Notes under the pieces: model-generated | Told to the model about the DNA's origin: nothing | Database searches by the model: none | What the model saw: the letters and a program-made list of their open reading frames with translations, nothing else | Assembly (NCBI RefSeq): GCF_031179985.1 | Contig: NZ_JAPSHJ010000015.1 | Coordinates: 1-64,000, forward strand | Reading direction: 5' to 3' | Source of the DNA: Arthrobacter sp. | Lineage (GTDB): Bacteria > Actinomycetota > Actinomycetes > Actinomycetales > Micrococcaceae | DNA: 64,000 nt | Position numbers and translations under genes: made by a program | Shown: positions 52,227-61,028 of the stretch, piece by piece | How positions within the stretch are numbered: the stretch's first letter is position 1 | Layout of the letters: every line of letters starts with the position of its first letter

Positions 52227-54461
52227 ATGACCACCACCGAAGCTGACCAACAGCCCACGTCCGGCCACACCTCGGCTCCGGCGACAGCCCCCGAACCCAT
52301 CGACGAGAACATCTGGCTGGAGAAGATTTACGGCGAGGAGCAACTGGCCTGGGTTCGCGAACAGAACGCTCGTACTGAGGACCTGCTTGAGGACTCCGAC
52401 TATGCCGAGCTGGAGGAACGGGTCCTCGAAGTCCTTGATTCCACGGACAAGATCCCCATGGTGGGCAAACACGGCAGCTGGTACTACAACTTCTGGAAGG
52501 ACGGCAAGAACCCCAAAGGCCTGTGGCGGCGCACGTCCTGGGACAGCTACCGCAGCGGGTCCCCAGAGTGGGATGTTCTCCTTGACGTAGATGCGCTCGC
52601 TGCCGCGGAAGGCGAGGAATGGGTCTTCCACGGGGCTGACTTCCTGAGGCCGCCTGCAGGCGAACAGCACCGGCTGGTGCTGCTCGCCCTCTCCCCCGAC
52701 GGTGGCGACGCAAACCGGTACCGGGAGTTCGACGTCGTCAGCCGCACCTTTGTTGACTCCGCTGACGGCGGCTTCGATCTGCCGACGGCGAAGGGCAATG
52801 TCTCCTGGCTGGACGCGGACACGCTCCTGGTGGCCACCACAGCGGGAGAGTTGCCGAAAACCGCTTCCTCCTACGCACGAACGGGCGTGATACTGCGGCG
52901 GGGCAGCACACTGGGCTCCGCTGAGCGGCTCTTTGAGATCCCCGAGGATCACATGATGGCGCTCATCTCCCACGACTCCACACCCGGGTTCGAGCGCACC
53001 TTTGCCGTTGACTGGATCGATTTCTTCAACCGGCAGACATCAGTACTCCGCGATGGCGCCTGGCTGCGGATCGACGTTCCCACGGACGTCAACCTCAGCC
53101 TTCACCGTGAATGGTTGCTCTTCCGGCCGCAGGGCGACTGGACAGTCAACGGCACCACGTATCCTGCCGGATCACTGCTGGCCGCCAACTTTGAGAATTA
53201 TCTGTCAGGCGGACGGGAACTGGTGGTTCTGTTCGCTCCTGACTCAAGCACGTCTCTTCAGTCGTGGAGCTGGACCCGCAACTTTCTCCTGCTGAATCTG
53301 CTCCGCGATGTTTCCTCCGAGATCCGTGTCCTTGATCCGTCACGGCCGGCCAGTGAAAGTGGTTCAGCGTGGGCTTCCTCCGTACTGGACGCCTGCCCGC
53401 CCCTCCACGATGTCACGGCCTACGCCGTGGACGATGAGGATGAGGACCAGGTCTCCGCGGACGACTTCTGGCTCGTCGCAACCGGCTTCACCACCCCCAG
53501 CACCCTTACCCGCGGAACGTTGAAGCGCGAGGGCAATACGGTGGGCAGCACCCATGAGGTGATCAGGTCCTCGCCGTCATTCTTTGACGACTCGGCCTAT
53601 GAGGTCCAGCAGCACTTCGCCGTATCAGAGGACGGCACCAGGGTGCCGTACTTCCAGGTGGCATCCAGGGATCTGGTCCTTGACGGGCAAAACCCCACCC
53701 AGCTTTCAGGTTACGGCGGCTTCGAGATTTCCCGGACCCCCGCCTACAGCGGAACCATCGGACGGGCTTGGCTGGAGCGTCGTACCGTTGGGCCCTCAGG
53801 CTCTGAAGGTGCTGAGGGTTCAGACAGCGGAACAGGCCACTCCCGTGGAGGAGTTTTTGTGGTGGCGAATATCCGGGGCGGAGGGGAATATGGCCCTTCG
53901 TGGCACCGGGCCGCGCTGAAGGAGAAGAGGCACCGCGCCTATGAAGATTTCGCCGCAGTGGCCAGGCATCTGATCTCCCGGGGTGTGACGTCACGGGAAC
54001 GCCTGGGCTGTGTGGGCGGTTCTAACGGTGGGCTGCTGGTGGGCAACATGCTCACGCAGTACCCGGAATTGTTTGGCGCTGTGTCCTGCGGGGTGCCCCT
54101 CCTTGATATGCGGCGATACACGAAGCTGTCCGCTGGCCACTCCTGGATTGCCGAGTACGGCGACCCCGACAACCCTGAGGACTGGCATTTCATCAGGACG
54201 TTTTCGCCGTACCACCTCCTCAGGGACGGCGTCGACTATCCGGAAACGTTCATCTGGACGGCAACCTCCGATGACCGTGTTGGCCCGGTCCAGGCGCGGA
54301 AGATGGCGGCCCGTATGCAGGCCATGGGGATTCCCAACATCTGGTACCACGAAGCACTCGAAGGCGGCCATGCAGGTGCATCGGACAACCGCCAGGCCGC
54401 AGCCCTCCAAAGCCGCAGCCAGCACTTCCTGTGGCGGGCCCTTGCCGGACGGGCCGGATGA
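52227..54461 (+). CDS. Prolyl oligopeptidase family serine peptidase (S9A)
   Basis: The 744-residue enzyme has an N-terminal beta-propeller (about 70-460) and a C-terminal alpha/beta-hydrolase domain (about 480-744). Ser599 is in GGSNGGLL, an Asp pair is in TSDDRVGP (682-683) and His715 is in EGGHAGA. It cuts small peptides, typically after proline. A Gly/Ser/Glu-rich insert of about 20 residues (SEGAEGSDSGTGHS) sits before the conserved VVANIRGGGEYGP segment. No signal peptide, so likely cytoplasmic. I chose the ATG at 52227; the frame is open 35 codons upstream. Overlaps the next gene by four bases. Confidence 0.92.
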   Translation: MTTTEADQQPTSGHTSAPATAPEPIDENIWLEKIYGEEQLAWVREQNARTEDLLEDSDYAELEERVLEVLDSTDKIPMVGKHGSWYYNFWKDGKNPKGLWRRTSWDSYRSGSPEWDVLLDVDALAAAEGEEWVFHGADFLRPPAGEQHRLVLLALSPDGGDANRYREFDVVSRTFVDSADGGFDLPTAKGNVSWLDADTLLVATTAGELPKTASSYARTGVILRRGSTLGSAERLFEIPEDHMMALISHDSTPGFERTFAVDWIDFFNRQTSVLRDGAWLRIDVPTDVNLSLHREWLLFRPQGDWTVNGTTYPAGSLLAANFENYLSGGRELVVLFAPDSSTSLQSWSWTRNFLLLNLLRDVSSEIRVLDPSRPASESGSAWASSVLDACPPLHDVTAYAVDDEDEDQVSADDFWLVATGFTTPSTLTRGTLKREGNTVGSTHEVIRSSPSFFDDSAYEVQQHFAVSEDGTRVPYFQVASRDLVLDGQNPTQLSGYGGFEISRTPAYSGTIGRAWLERRTVGPSGSEGAEGSDSGTGHSRGGVFVVANIRGGGEYGPSWHRAALKEKRHRAYEDFAAVARHLISRGVTSRERLGCVGGSNGGLLVGNMLTQYPELFGAVSCGVPLLDMRRYTKLSAGHSWIAEYGDPDNPEDWHFIRTFSPYHLLRDGVDYPETFIWTATSDDRVGPVQARKMAARMQAMGIPNIWYHEALEGGHAGASDNRQAAALQSRSQHFLWRALAGRAG

Positions 54462-54958
54462 TCCAAGGAGGCACGGGCCCGCTGTCCGTCCGGCAGGCCG
54501 GACCGAAGGACGCAGAAGAGCTCTCCCTCGTCCACGTCCTATCCTGGAAGGAGACCTACGCGGGCGTCCTCTCGGACGGCTTCCTCGCAGGCTTGAACCC
54601 CACGGCCCGGCTCGAAATGTGGAAGAGGATCCTCGAAGGCCCCCGCGTTTCTGACCATTGGGTGGCTTGCGACGCTGACAGAATCGTCGGCTTTGCAGGA
54701 CGTGAACAGCCCGAACAGCAACACCCGGGACAGCCCGCACTGCTCTGGGGCCTTTATGTGCTGCAGTCCCATCAGTGTCTTGGCCTGGGCCGAAAATTGC
54801 TCGAAGCCGCCCTGGGCGATGGGCCTGCCAGCCTCTGGGTTGCCGCTCAAAACGAACGGGCCATCGCGTTCTACCGGCGCTTTGGATTTCAGCCGGATGG
54901 AGCGGAGGACGCCATTGCGGAATGGGAAAACCTGAAAACGATCCGGATGGTGCGCTGA
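54458..54958 (+). CDS. GNAT-family N-acetyltransferase
   Basis: The 166-residue acetyltransferase has the GNAT acetyl-CoA loop in short form (HQCLGLGRKLLEAAL) and the C-terminal NERAIAFYRRFGFQPDG motif typical of the family. The acceptor is unknown: a peptide N-terminus, an amino acid or an antibiotic are all possible. Its ATG overlaps the peptidase stop codon (ATGA), so the two are translated together; a role on peptides or their products is a guess from this. Confidence 0.88.
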   Translation: MIQGGTGPLSVRQAGPKDAEELSLVHVLSWKETYAGVLSDGFLAGLNPTARLEMWKRILEGPRVSDHWVACDADRIVGFAGREQPEQQHPGQPALLWGLYVLQSHQCLGLGRKLLEAALGDGPASLWVAAQNERAIAFYRRFGFQPDGAEDAIAEWENLKTIRMVR

Positions 54959-55005
54959 CTCCCCGACCCCGTCCCTTACTGCGGGCCACGCATTCCCGAA
55001 CCGTT

Positions 55006-55035
55006 TTGCACTGGATGGCCGGTTCTGCGTATCCT
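55006..55035 (+). promoter_or_regulatory. Promoter of tRNA-Ser(GCT)
   Basis: -35 TTGCAC (55006-55011) and -10 TATCCT (55030-55035) are separated by 18 bases. The tRNA begins 22 bases after the -10. Confidence 0.5.
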
Positions 55036-55057
55036 TGGTGGGCTAGTAATAGCAATT

Positions 55058-55145
55058 GGAGACGTGCCAGAGCGGCCGAATGGGCTTCACTGCTAATGAA
55101 GTGTGGGGCACAACTCCACCGGGGGTTCAAATCCCCCCGTCTCCG
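55058..55145 (+). tRNA. tRNA-Ser (anticodon GCT)
   Basis: The 88-nt class II tRNA has acceptor GGAGACG/CGTCTCC, anticodon stem CTTCA/TGAAG with loop CTGCTAA (anticodon GCT), a long variable arm, and T-loop GTTCAAATC. Discriminator G, no encoded CCA. Confidence 0.96.
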
Positions 55146-55150
55146 CGTTG

Positions 55151-55177
55151 GGTCCCGGTCATCGACCGGGACCTTTT
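55151..55177 (+). terminator. Terminator after tRNA-Ser(GCT)
   Basis: A perfect 10-bp stem GGTCCCGGTC / GACCGGGACC with a 3-base loop is followed by TTTT. Confidence 0.92.
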
Positions 55178-55231
55178 GCGTAGGACGACAACCTGACGCA
55201 GCCCTCCAAAAGACCGTGTGAGGATAAGCGG

Positions 55232-56662
55232 ATGGCAAACAACAGCAGTGTGGCGGCAGCCTCCTGGAGCCCGCGGCTTGCCTTGCTAGTCGCAGCCACC
55301 TTCTTTATGGAATTCCTCGACGGCACCGTGCTGGTCACCGCCATTCCGAGCATCGCCAGAGATTTTGACGTTGCGCCGACGGACGTCAACATCACCATGA
55401 CCGCCTACCTCATGACGGTGGCCATGGGGATTCCCATCAGCGGTTGGCTGGCGGAAAGGCTCGGGGCCCGGAACGTATTCTGTGTCGCCATCGCCACCTT
55501 TACTGCTGCTTCCCTGCTCTGCGCCGTCAGCCAGGACCTGACAATGCTGACGTTGAGCCGGATCCTGCAGGGCGCGGGCGGCGCGATGATGGTCCCGGTA
55601 GGAACACTGGTGGTGCTCCGCGGGACACCCAAGCAGGACCTGCTGCGCGCCACCGCCTACCTCGTCTGGCCCGGGCTCCTGGCGCCGGTGTTGGCTCCCG
55701 TCATCGGCGGGGCGCTGACCAGCTACCTGTCGTGGCAGTGGATCTTCCTGATCAACATTCCCCTGGGGCTTGGCGCCTTCCTGGTTGCGCTGCGGCTGGT
55801 TCCGCAAGGGGCCGGCAATCGGGACCGCCGCCTTGACTGGCCCGGGCTGGCCCTCACAACGCTGGGCGTGGGGTCCGTAGTGGTGGGGCTGGAATATGCA
55901 GGCCATCATCCCTCCGACGTCCTCCCCTGGGCTGTCGTCGGCCTCGGGTTGGCGCTCCTCGCTGCTGCTGCAGGCTGGATGCGCCACAGCGGACATCCCC
56001 TTTTCGATCTGGGGGTCTTTTCCACCAGGTCATTTCGCGCAACGGCCACCGGAGGCTTCATCTACCGGCTCACCATCAGCGCCGTGCCGTTTTTGCTTCC
56101 CCTGATGTTCCAGGACGCCTTCGGATGGGACCCTTTGCATGCCGGAGCGATGGTGGCCGCTGTATTCGCGGGGAACATCGGCATCAAGCCAGCCACCACC
56201 CCGCTGATCCGGCGTTTCGGCTTCAAACCTGTGCTGGTGTTTGCTTCCTTTGCTTCGGCCATCACCTTCGTTTTTTGCTCAATGCTCGACGCCGGCACTC
56301 CCGAAGCACTGATTGCTGTGCTTCTGGTGATCAGTGGAGCTGCCCGCTCCATTGGCTTCTCGGCCTACGCCTCGGTGCAGTATGCGGACATCATCCCGGC
56401 GCAACTGCCCTCAGCCAACGTGGTGTCCGCGACCCTGGTGCAACTGGCGGCAGGCTCGGGCATTGCCTTGGGTGCGCTTTTCCTGCGTATTTTTGATAGC
56501 ACTGGCGCCCTCGGCGGGGACTCCACGGCACCGTACCGGGGGGCCTTCCTGGCGATGGCTGCCCTGATGCTCTTGAGCACCTTGGACAGCCTGTCCCTGC
56601 ATCGCCACGCTGGCGCCGAAGTGAGCCGCGGGCGGCAGCCCCAGCGGAAGGCAGCGCCTTAG
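55232..56662 (+). CDS. MFS exporter, DHA2 (EmrB/QacA) type
   Basis: The 476-residue membrane transporter has about 13-14 hydrophobic segments. Motif D1-like FLDGTVLVTAIPSIA in the first helix, WLAERLGARN as motif A, and the LQGAGGAMMVPVG stretch in helix 4 are typical of drug:H+ antiporters of the DHA2 group. The exported compound is unknown. GAGGAT precedes the ATG. The gene starts just after the tRNA-Ser terminator and converges on recQ with ten bases between. Confidence 0.9.
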   Translation: MANNSSVAAASWSPRLALLVAATFFMEFLDGTVLVTAIPSIARDFDVAPTDVNITMTAYLMTVAMGIPISGWLAERLGARNVFCVAIATFTAASLLCAVSQDLTMLTLSRILQGAGGAMMVPVGTLVVLRGTPKQDLLRATAYLVWPGLLAPVLAPVIGGALTSYLSWQWIFLINIPLGLGAFLVALRLVPQGAGNRDRRLDWPGLALTTLGVGSVVVGLEYAGHHPSDVLPWAVVGLGLALLAAAAGWMRHSGHPLFDLGVFSTRSFRATATGGFIYRLTISAVPFLLPLMFQDAFGWDPLHAGAMVAAVFAGNIGIKPATTPLIRRFGFKPVLVFASFASAITFVFCSMLDAGTPEALIAVLLVISGAARSIGFSAYASVQYADIIPAQLPSANVVSATLVQLAAGSGIALGALFLRIFDSTGALGGDSTAPYRGAFLAMAALMLLSTLDSLSLHRHAGAEVSRGRQPQRKAAP

Positions 56663-56672
56663 CTGCCTACGC

Positions 56673-58898
56673 CTAGCCTGCCTGCGCCAGTACCAGCGGC
56701 AAAACGGCTCCCGCGCCTGCTCGTCGGAGGGCGCGGGCGGCAACCGTGACGGTCCAGCGGCTGTCGGTGAGGTCGTCCACGAGCATGATGCTTTGCCCGG
56801 AGAGTGGTTCCAAAGCGGCAGCGAGTGCCGGTCCCACAGCCAAGCGGTCCCAAACGCCGGCGAGCCGGTAAGCGCTGTTCCCTCCTCTGGCGCCGGTAGG
56901 ACCTCCGTGCTCGAGCTGAAGCTGGCCCAGATACGGAATGCGGCCTATCCCTGAAATGCCTCGGGCCAGTGACTGCACCAGGACGGGCTTGCTCCTGGAG
57001 GGAATACTGACGATTCCGGCAGGCCGGCCCGACCCGCTCCACCCCGGCGCACGATCGCTGCCCGTACCCCATTCCCGAAGAACCTGGACGCAAGCCTGAA
57101 GCATGGCCGGGTCGATCTCCCGGTCAGGGGCGCCGGATGCGAAGAGCTCGCGCAGGGAGCCACCCCAGCCAAGGTCTGTGAGCCTTGCAAGAACACGTCC
57201 CTCCGCTACATTCTCATCCGCTTTGATTTTGCCCTTCACCTGGACGCCCAGCCGGTCCATCCCAGTGGGCCACTGAAGACGGGCTTCCAGGGCCACACCT
57301 GCGCGGCTGAGCGTGGCACCTGCAGCCTCGGTTGCGGAGGAGTTGATGTCGGTAGGGAACCAGCGCCCCGCACAGTTGTCGCAACGGCCGCAAGCCCGCG
57401 CCGTCGCATCATCGAGGACCGAGGTGATGTACTCCATCCTGCATCCGGCGGTGTCCTGGTAGATCACCATGGAGTCCTGTTCGTCCACCCGTGCTTCAGC
57501 AATACGGCTGTATCTTTCCGAGTCGTAAACCCAAGGCATCCCGGTGGCGCGCCAACCTCCCCCTACCCGTTCCACTGCTCCATCCACGGCCAGAACTTTC
57601 AGCAGCAGCTCCAGCGGTGTCCGGCGGAGGTCCACACGTGCTTCCAACGCCACGGTGGACACGGGGCTTCCGGCGTCCGCCAGGGCCGTAAGGACGGCAG
57701 CGGCCTTTTCTTCGGACGGCATGGACGCCGTGGCAAAGTACTGCCAGATATCCCGATCCTCGGATCCGGGCAGAAGAAGTACGTCAGCGTTGGCTGCCCC
57801 TCGACCGGCACGGCCAACCTGCTGGTAGTACGCCACAGGCGATGACGGGGCTCCAAGGTGCACAACGAAGCCCAGATCCGGCTTGTCGAAACCCATGCCC
57901 AGGGCGGATGTGGCAACCAATGCCTTGACCTGGTTGTCTTTGAGCTGTTGTTCCGCCCGTTCCCGGTCGGCGGGGTCCGTTCGCCCCGAATACGCCAGCA
58001 CCTTGTGGCCGGCTTCAGCCAGCAGCCGCGCGGTGTCCTCCGCGGCGGAGACGGTAAGCGTGTAAATGATGCCGCTTCCTGGTAAGTCCGCAAGATGCGT
58101 CAGCAACCACCCCAGCCTGTCGCGGGAATCGGGGAGGTTGAGCACCCCCAGCCGCAGGGACTCCCTGCCAAGGGCACCACGAATGGTCAATACATCCGAC
58201 CCGAGCTGTTCTTCAATATCGTGAACCACCCTGGAGTTGGCGGTGGCTGTGGTCGCCAGAACCGGCACAGTACGTGGAAGTTCGGTAATCAGGTCAGCAA
58301 TGCGCCGGTAGTCCGGCCGGAAATCGTGCCCCCAGTCCGAAATGCAGTGGGCCTCGTCAATGACAAGCAGCCCGGTCCGCCGGATCAGTTCCGGCAACTG
58401 GTTCTCGCGGAACGAGGGATTCGTGAGCCTCTCCGGTGATACCAGCAGCACGTCCACTTCATCCGATGCCAGCTGCTCCCGGACGGTATCCCACTCGAGC
58501 TGGTTGGCAGAGTTGATGGCGACAGCCCTGACTCCGGCCCGTGCTGCGGCGGCCACCTGGTCCCGCATGAGTGCAAGCAGCGGGGACACGATGAGGGTGG
58601 GGCCGGCACCGCGACGGCGAAGCAGCAGGGATGCTACAAAATATACGGCGCTTTTCCCCCAACCGGTGCGCTGGACGACGAGAGCCCTGCGCCCGTTTCC
58701 AACGAGTGCCTCGATGGCCTCAAACTGGCCATCGTGGAAGCCTGCACCAGGATGGCCAACGAGCTCCCGCAAAACCTCAAGGGCCTCCCCGTAGATGGCA
58801 GAAGCGGATGAGGATACAGATCCGGCATCGGCGGCAGGAAGAGCGGCGTCTTGAAGAGCAGCGTCTTGAAGATCGGGGGCATCTCGGTTGGTGAGCAT
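56673..58898 (-). CDS. RecQ-family DNA helicase with a C-terminal phosphoribosyltransferase-like domain
   Basis: The 741-residue protein has helicase motif I QRTGWGKS (76-83), DEAH box (181-184, IDEAHCISDWGHDF) and motif VI QQVGRAGRG. A RecQ-type zinc site follows (Cys486, Cys503, Cys506, Cys509). After about residue 620 comes a region ending in IMLVDDLTDSRWTVTVAA (704-721), which is the PRPP-binding signature of type I phosphoribosyltransferases. The HRDC domain of E. coli RecQ is not seen. The N-terminus has a small duplication (LQDAALQDAAL). The function is DNA unwinding in repair; the role of the C-terminal part is unknown. Confidence 0.9.
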   Translation of the reverse strand: MLTNRDAPDLQDAALQDAALPAADAGSVSSSASAIYGEALEVLRELVGHPGAGFHDGQFEAIEALVGNGRRALVVQRTGWGKSAVYFVASLLLRRRGAGPTLIVSPLLALMRDQVAAAARAGVRAVAINSANQLEWDTVREQLASDEVDVLLVSPERLTNPSFRENQLPELIRRTGLLVIDEAHCISDWGHDFRPDYRRIADLITELPRTVPVLATTATANSRVVHDIEEQLGSDVLTIRGALGRESLRLGVLNLPDSRDRLGWLLTHLADLPGSGIIYTLTVSAAEDTARLLAEAGHKVLAYSGRTDPADRERAEQQLKDNQVKALVATSALGMGFDKPDLGFVVHLGAPSSPVAYYQQVGRAGRGAANADVLLLPGSEDRDIWQYFATASMPSEEKAAAVLTALADAGSPVSTVALEARVDLRRTPLELLLKVLAVDGAVERVGGGWRATGMPWVYDSERYSRIAEARVDEQDSMVIYQDTAGCRMEYITSVLDDATARACGRCDNCAGRWFPTDINSSATEAAGATLSRAGVALEARLQWPTGMDRLGVQVKGKIKADENVAEGRVLARLTDLGWGGSLRELFASGAPDREIDPAMLQACVQVLREWGTGSDRAPGWSGSGRPAGIVSIPSRSKPVLVQSLARGISGIGRIPYLGQLQLEHGGPTGARGGNSAYRLAGVWDRLAVGPALAAALEPLSGQSIMLVDDLTDSRWTVTVAARALRRAGAGAVLPLVLAQAG

Positions 58899-59023
58899 TT
58901 CTTCAGTATCCCAGCCACCTCTGACAGCCCAAAAGAAGGCACTCCTTCCATGTGGATAATCGGACGGGCCGACCCCGGAAAAGGGGAACAGGGTGTTTCC
59001 CGCTTCAACGTAAGATGGAACGC

Positions 59024-60442
59024 GTGACTAGCGACCAGACAAAGACTTTTGACCTCTCGGCGGCCTTCAAGGCCTATGACGTGCGCGGCATTGTGGGCGA
59101 ATCCATCACTGCGGAAATCGTCGAAGCCGTTGGGGCAGCCTTCGTTGACATCCTGGCCCTTGAAGGCCAGACGGTTCTTGTCGGCGGGGACATGAGGCCT
59201 TCCTCTCCGGAGTTCAGCAAGGCCTTCGCCAACGGTGCAGCCACCCGGGGCGCCAATGTCCAGTTGCTGGACCTGATCTCCACCGACGAGCTCTACTACG
59301 CCTGTGGCGCCCTCAACGCGGCAGGGGCGACTTTCACGGCCAGTCACAACCCCGCAGCGTATAACGGCATCAAAATGGCCAAGGCCGGAGCCGTTCCCAT
59401 CTCCTCGGAAACCGGGCTGAAGGAGATCCAGGCTCTCGCGGAAGAGTACCTCGCAGCAGGCACGATTGCTGCCGCCCCCAGCCGCGGCCAGATCGGCGTC
59501 CATGACGTTCTCAAGGACTACTCCAAATATCTTCGCAGCCTGGTGGACCTCTCAAGTTCCCGCCCGCTCAAAGTAGTCGTGGATGCAGGCAACGGCATGG
59601 CCGGCCTCACTACGCCGGCCGTCCTCGGCGACACCCTGCTACCCAAACTCCCCCTCGAGATCGTTCCCCTCTACTTCGAGCTGGACGGTTCCTTCCCGAA
59701 CCACCCGGCCAACCCCCTGGAACCGGAAAACCTCCGGGACCTCCAGGCCGCCGTCGTGGAGCACGGGGCAGATATCGGCCTGGCTTTTGATGGCGACGCA
59801 GACCGCTGCTTTGTCATCGACGAAAAGGGCGACCCGGTGTCGCCGTCGGCCATCACCGGCATGGTGGCGCGGCGCGAAATCGCCCGGGCCAGAGCCCTGG
59901 GCGAAGAAACCCCTACCATCATCCACAACCTCCTGACGTCAAAGGCAGTGGCGGAACTCGTGGAGCACGACGGCGGCCGCGCCGTCCGCACTCGGGTGGG
60001 CCATTCGTTCATCAAGGCAGTCATGGCCGAGGAAGGCGCCGTCTTTGGAGGCGAGCACTCAGCGCACTTCTATTTCCGTGATTTCTGGAATGCAGACACC
60101 GGCATGCTCGCCGCCATGCATGTGCTGGCGGCACTCGGTGAACAGCAGGGTCCGTTGTCTGAACTCGGCCGCGAGTACGAACCCTACGTGTCCTCAGGGG
60201 AAATCAACTCCGAGATCGAGGACAAAGCTGCTGCAGTGGAACGGGTCCGCAACAACTTCGAGAATGAAGATGTTGAGATCGACCACATGGACGGCAGCAC
60301 CTTCACCGCCAGGGACGGCAGCTGGTGGTTCAACCTTCGCCCCTCCAACACCGAGCCGTTCCTGCGGCTCAACGCTGAAGCCAAGGACAGGGCCACAATG
60401 GAGAGCCTGCGCGACCGCGTCCTCGCCCTGGTCCGGAGCTAG
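59024..60442 (+). CDS. manB: Phosphomannomutase / phosphoglucomutase
   Basis: The 472-residue alpha-D-phosphohexomutase interconverts hexose 6- and 1-phosphates; mannose-1-phosphate leads to GDP-mannose for lipoglycans. Catalytic Ser107 is in TASHNPAAYNGIK, the metal loop DGDADR at 256-261, sugar-binding GGEHSAHFYF near 350 and the phosphate-binding RPSNTEPFLR near the end. I chose the GTG at 59024 with -10-like TAAGAT (59011-59016) seven bases upstream and no ribosome-binding site; an ATG three codons earlier overlaps that hexamer. Possibly leaderless. Confidence 0.92.
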   Translation: MTSDQTKTFDLSAAFKAYDVRGIVGESITAEIVEAVGAAFVDILALEGQTVLVGGDMRPSSPEFSKAFANGAATRGANVQLLDLISTDELYYACGALNAAGATFTASHNPAAYNGIKMAKAGAVPISSETGLKEIQALAEEYLAAGTIAAAPSRGQIGVHDVLKDYSKYLRSLVDLSSSRPLKVVVDAGNGMAGLTTPAVLGDTLLPKLPLEIVPLYFELDGSFPNHPANPLEPENLRDLQAAVVEHGADIGLAFDGDADRCFVIDEKGDPVSPSAITGMVARREIARARALGEETPTIIHNLLTSKAVAELVEHDGGRAVRTRVGHSFIKAVMAEEGAVFGGEHSAHFYFRDFWNADTGMLAAMHVLAALGEQQGPLSELGREYEPYVSSGEINSEIEDKAAAVERVRNNFENEDVEIDHMDGSTFTARDGSWWFNLRPSNTEPFLRLNAEAKDRATMESLRDRVLALVRS

Positions 60443-60455
60443 TCCGCGGTTTGCC

Positions 60456-61007
60456 ATGACTGACGCATCCCCTAACACCACTACATCCGGCGACTCCGCG
60501 TTGCGCGGAACATCCCTGCCTCAAGGTTCGGAGCCCGTAACTGCCGACCCCGAAACCTCCTGGCGCAGCTCGGTGGCCCCGGCCACTGCGACGGATCTGG
60601 AAAACCTGCTGGGCACCGGAGTCGGCGCGGCCCAGGAACAACTCGGACGGAACGGCGGGTTCCTGCCGTTTGCGCTCGTGGTGGAGAACGACGGCGAGGT
60701 CCGTCTGGTGGCGGTCACGCCGTCGGACGCCCCGGCCGGGTCCGACGCCGACTTTGATGCCGATTCGATGATCAGCGATCTCAGGGAGCTCCTCAAGCAG
60801 AACCGTGACGATTTCCGGGCAGCGGCAGTGGTCTGCGACATCACCTTGCTCGAAGAGGACACCGACGCTATCCACGTGGCGACGGAGCACCGGGACGGGG
60901 CTGTCTTTTCCGCCGTCCTTCCGTACACGACGAACGCCGACTCCGGTGAGCTGACTTTCGGACAGCTCGCAGCCGACTCAGATAAACCCACCGTCTGGGT
61001 GGACTAG
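60456..61007 (+). CDS. Conserved hypothetical protein
   Basis: The 183-residue acidic protein begins with about 35 residues of low complexity and then has a folded-looking region (WRSSVAPATATDLENLLGTG, FLPFALVVENDGEVRLVAV, AAAVVCDITLLEEDTDAIHV). I cannot assign a family. It starts 14 bases after the manB stop and is probably co-transcribed with it. No ribosome-binding site is evident before the ATG. It converges on the cyclopropane synthase gene, 21 bases away. Confidence 0.72.
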   Translation: MTDASPNTTTSGDSALRGTSLPQGSEPVTADPETSWRSSVAPATATDLENLLGTGVGAAQEQLGRNGGFLPFALVVENDGEVRLVAVTPSDAPAGSDADFDADSMISDLRELLKQNRDDFRAAAVVCDITLLEEDTDAIHVATEHRDGAVFSAVLPYTTNADSGELTFGQLAADSDKPTVWVD

Positions 61008-61028
61008 CACCACTCTCTACCCGTCGGG

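Noticed and set aside
52153..52713. N-terminal extension of the FAD/NAD(P) protein
   Set aside because: The extra residues are antisense to the prolyl oligopeptidase gene and rich in Arg and Pro; the fold starts at 52152.
29693..55145. tRNA genes as attachment sites of an integrated element
   Set aside because: No integrase, no repeated tRNA 3' end and no foreign-looking genes lie next to any of the three tRNAs.
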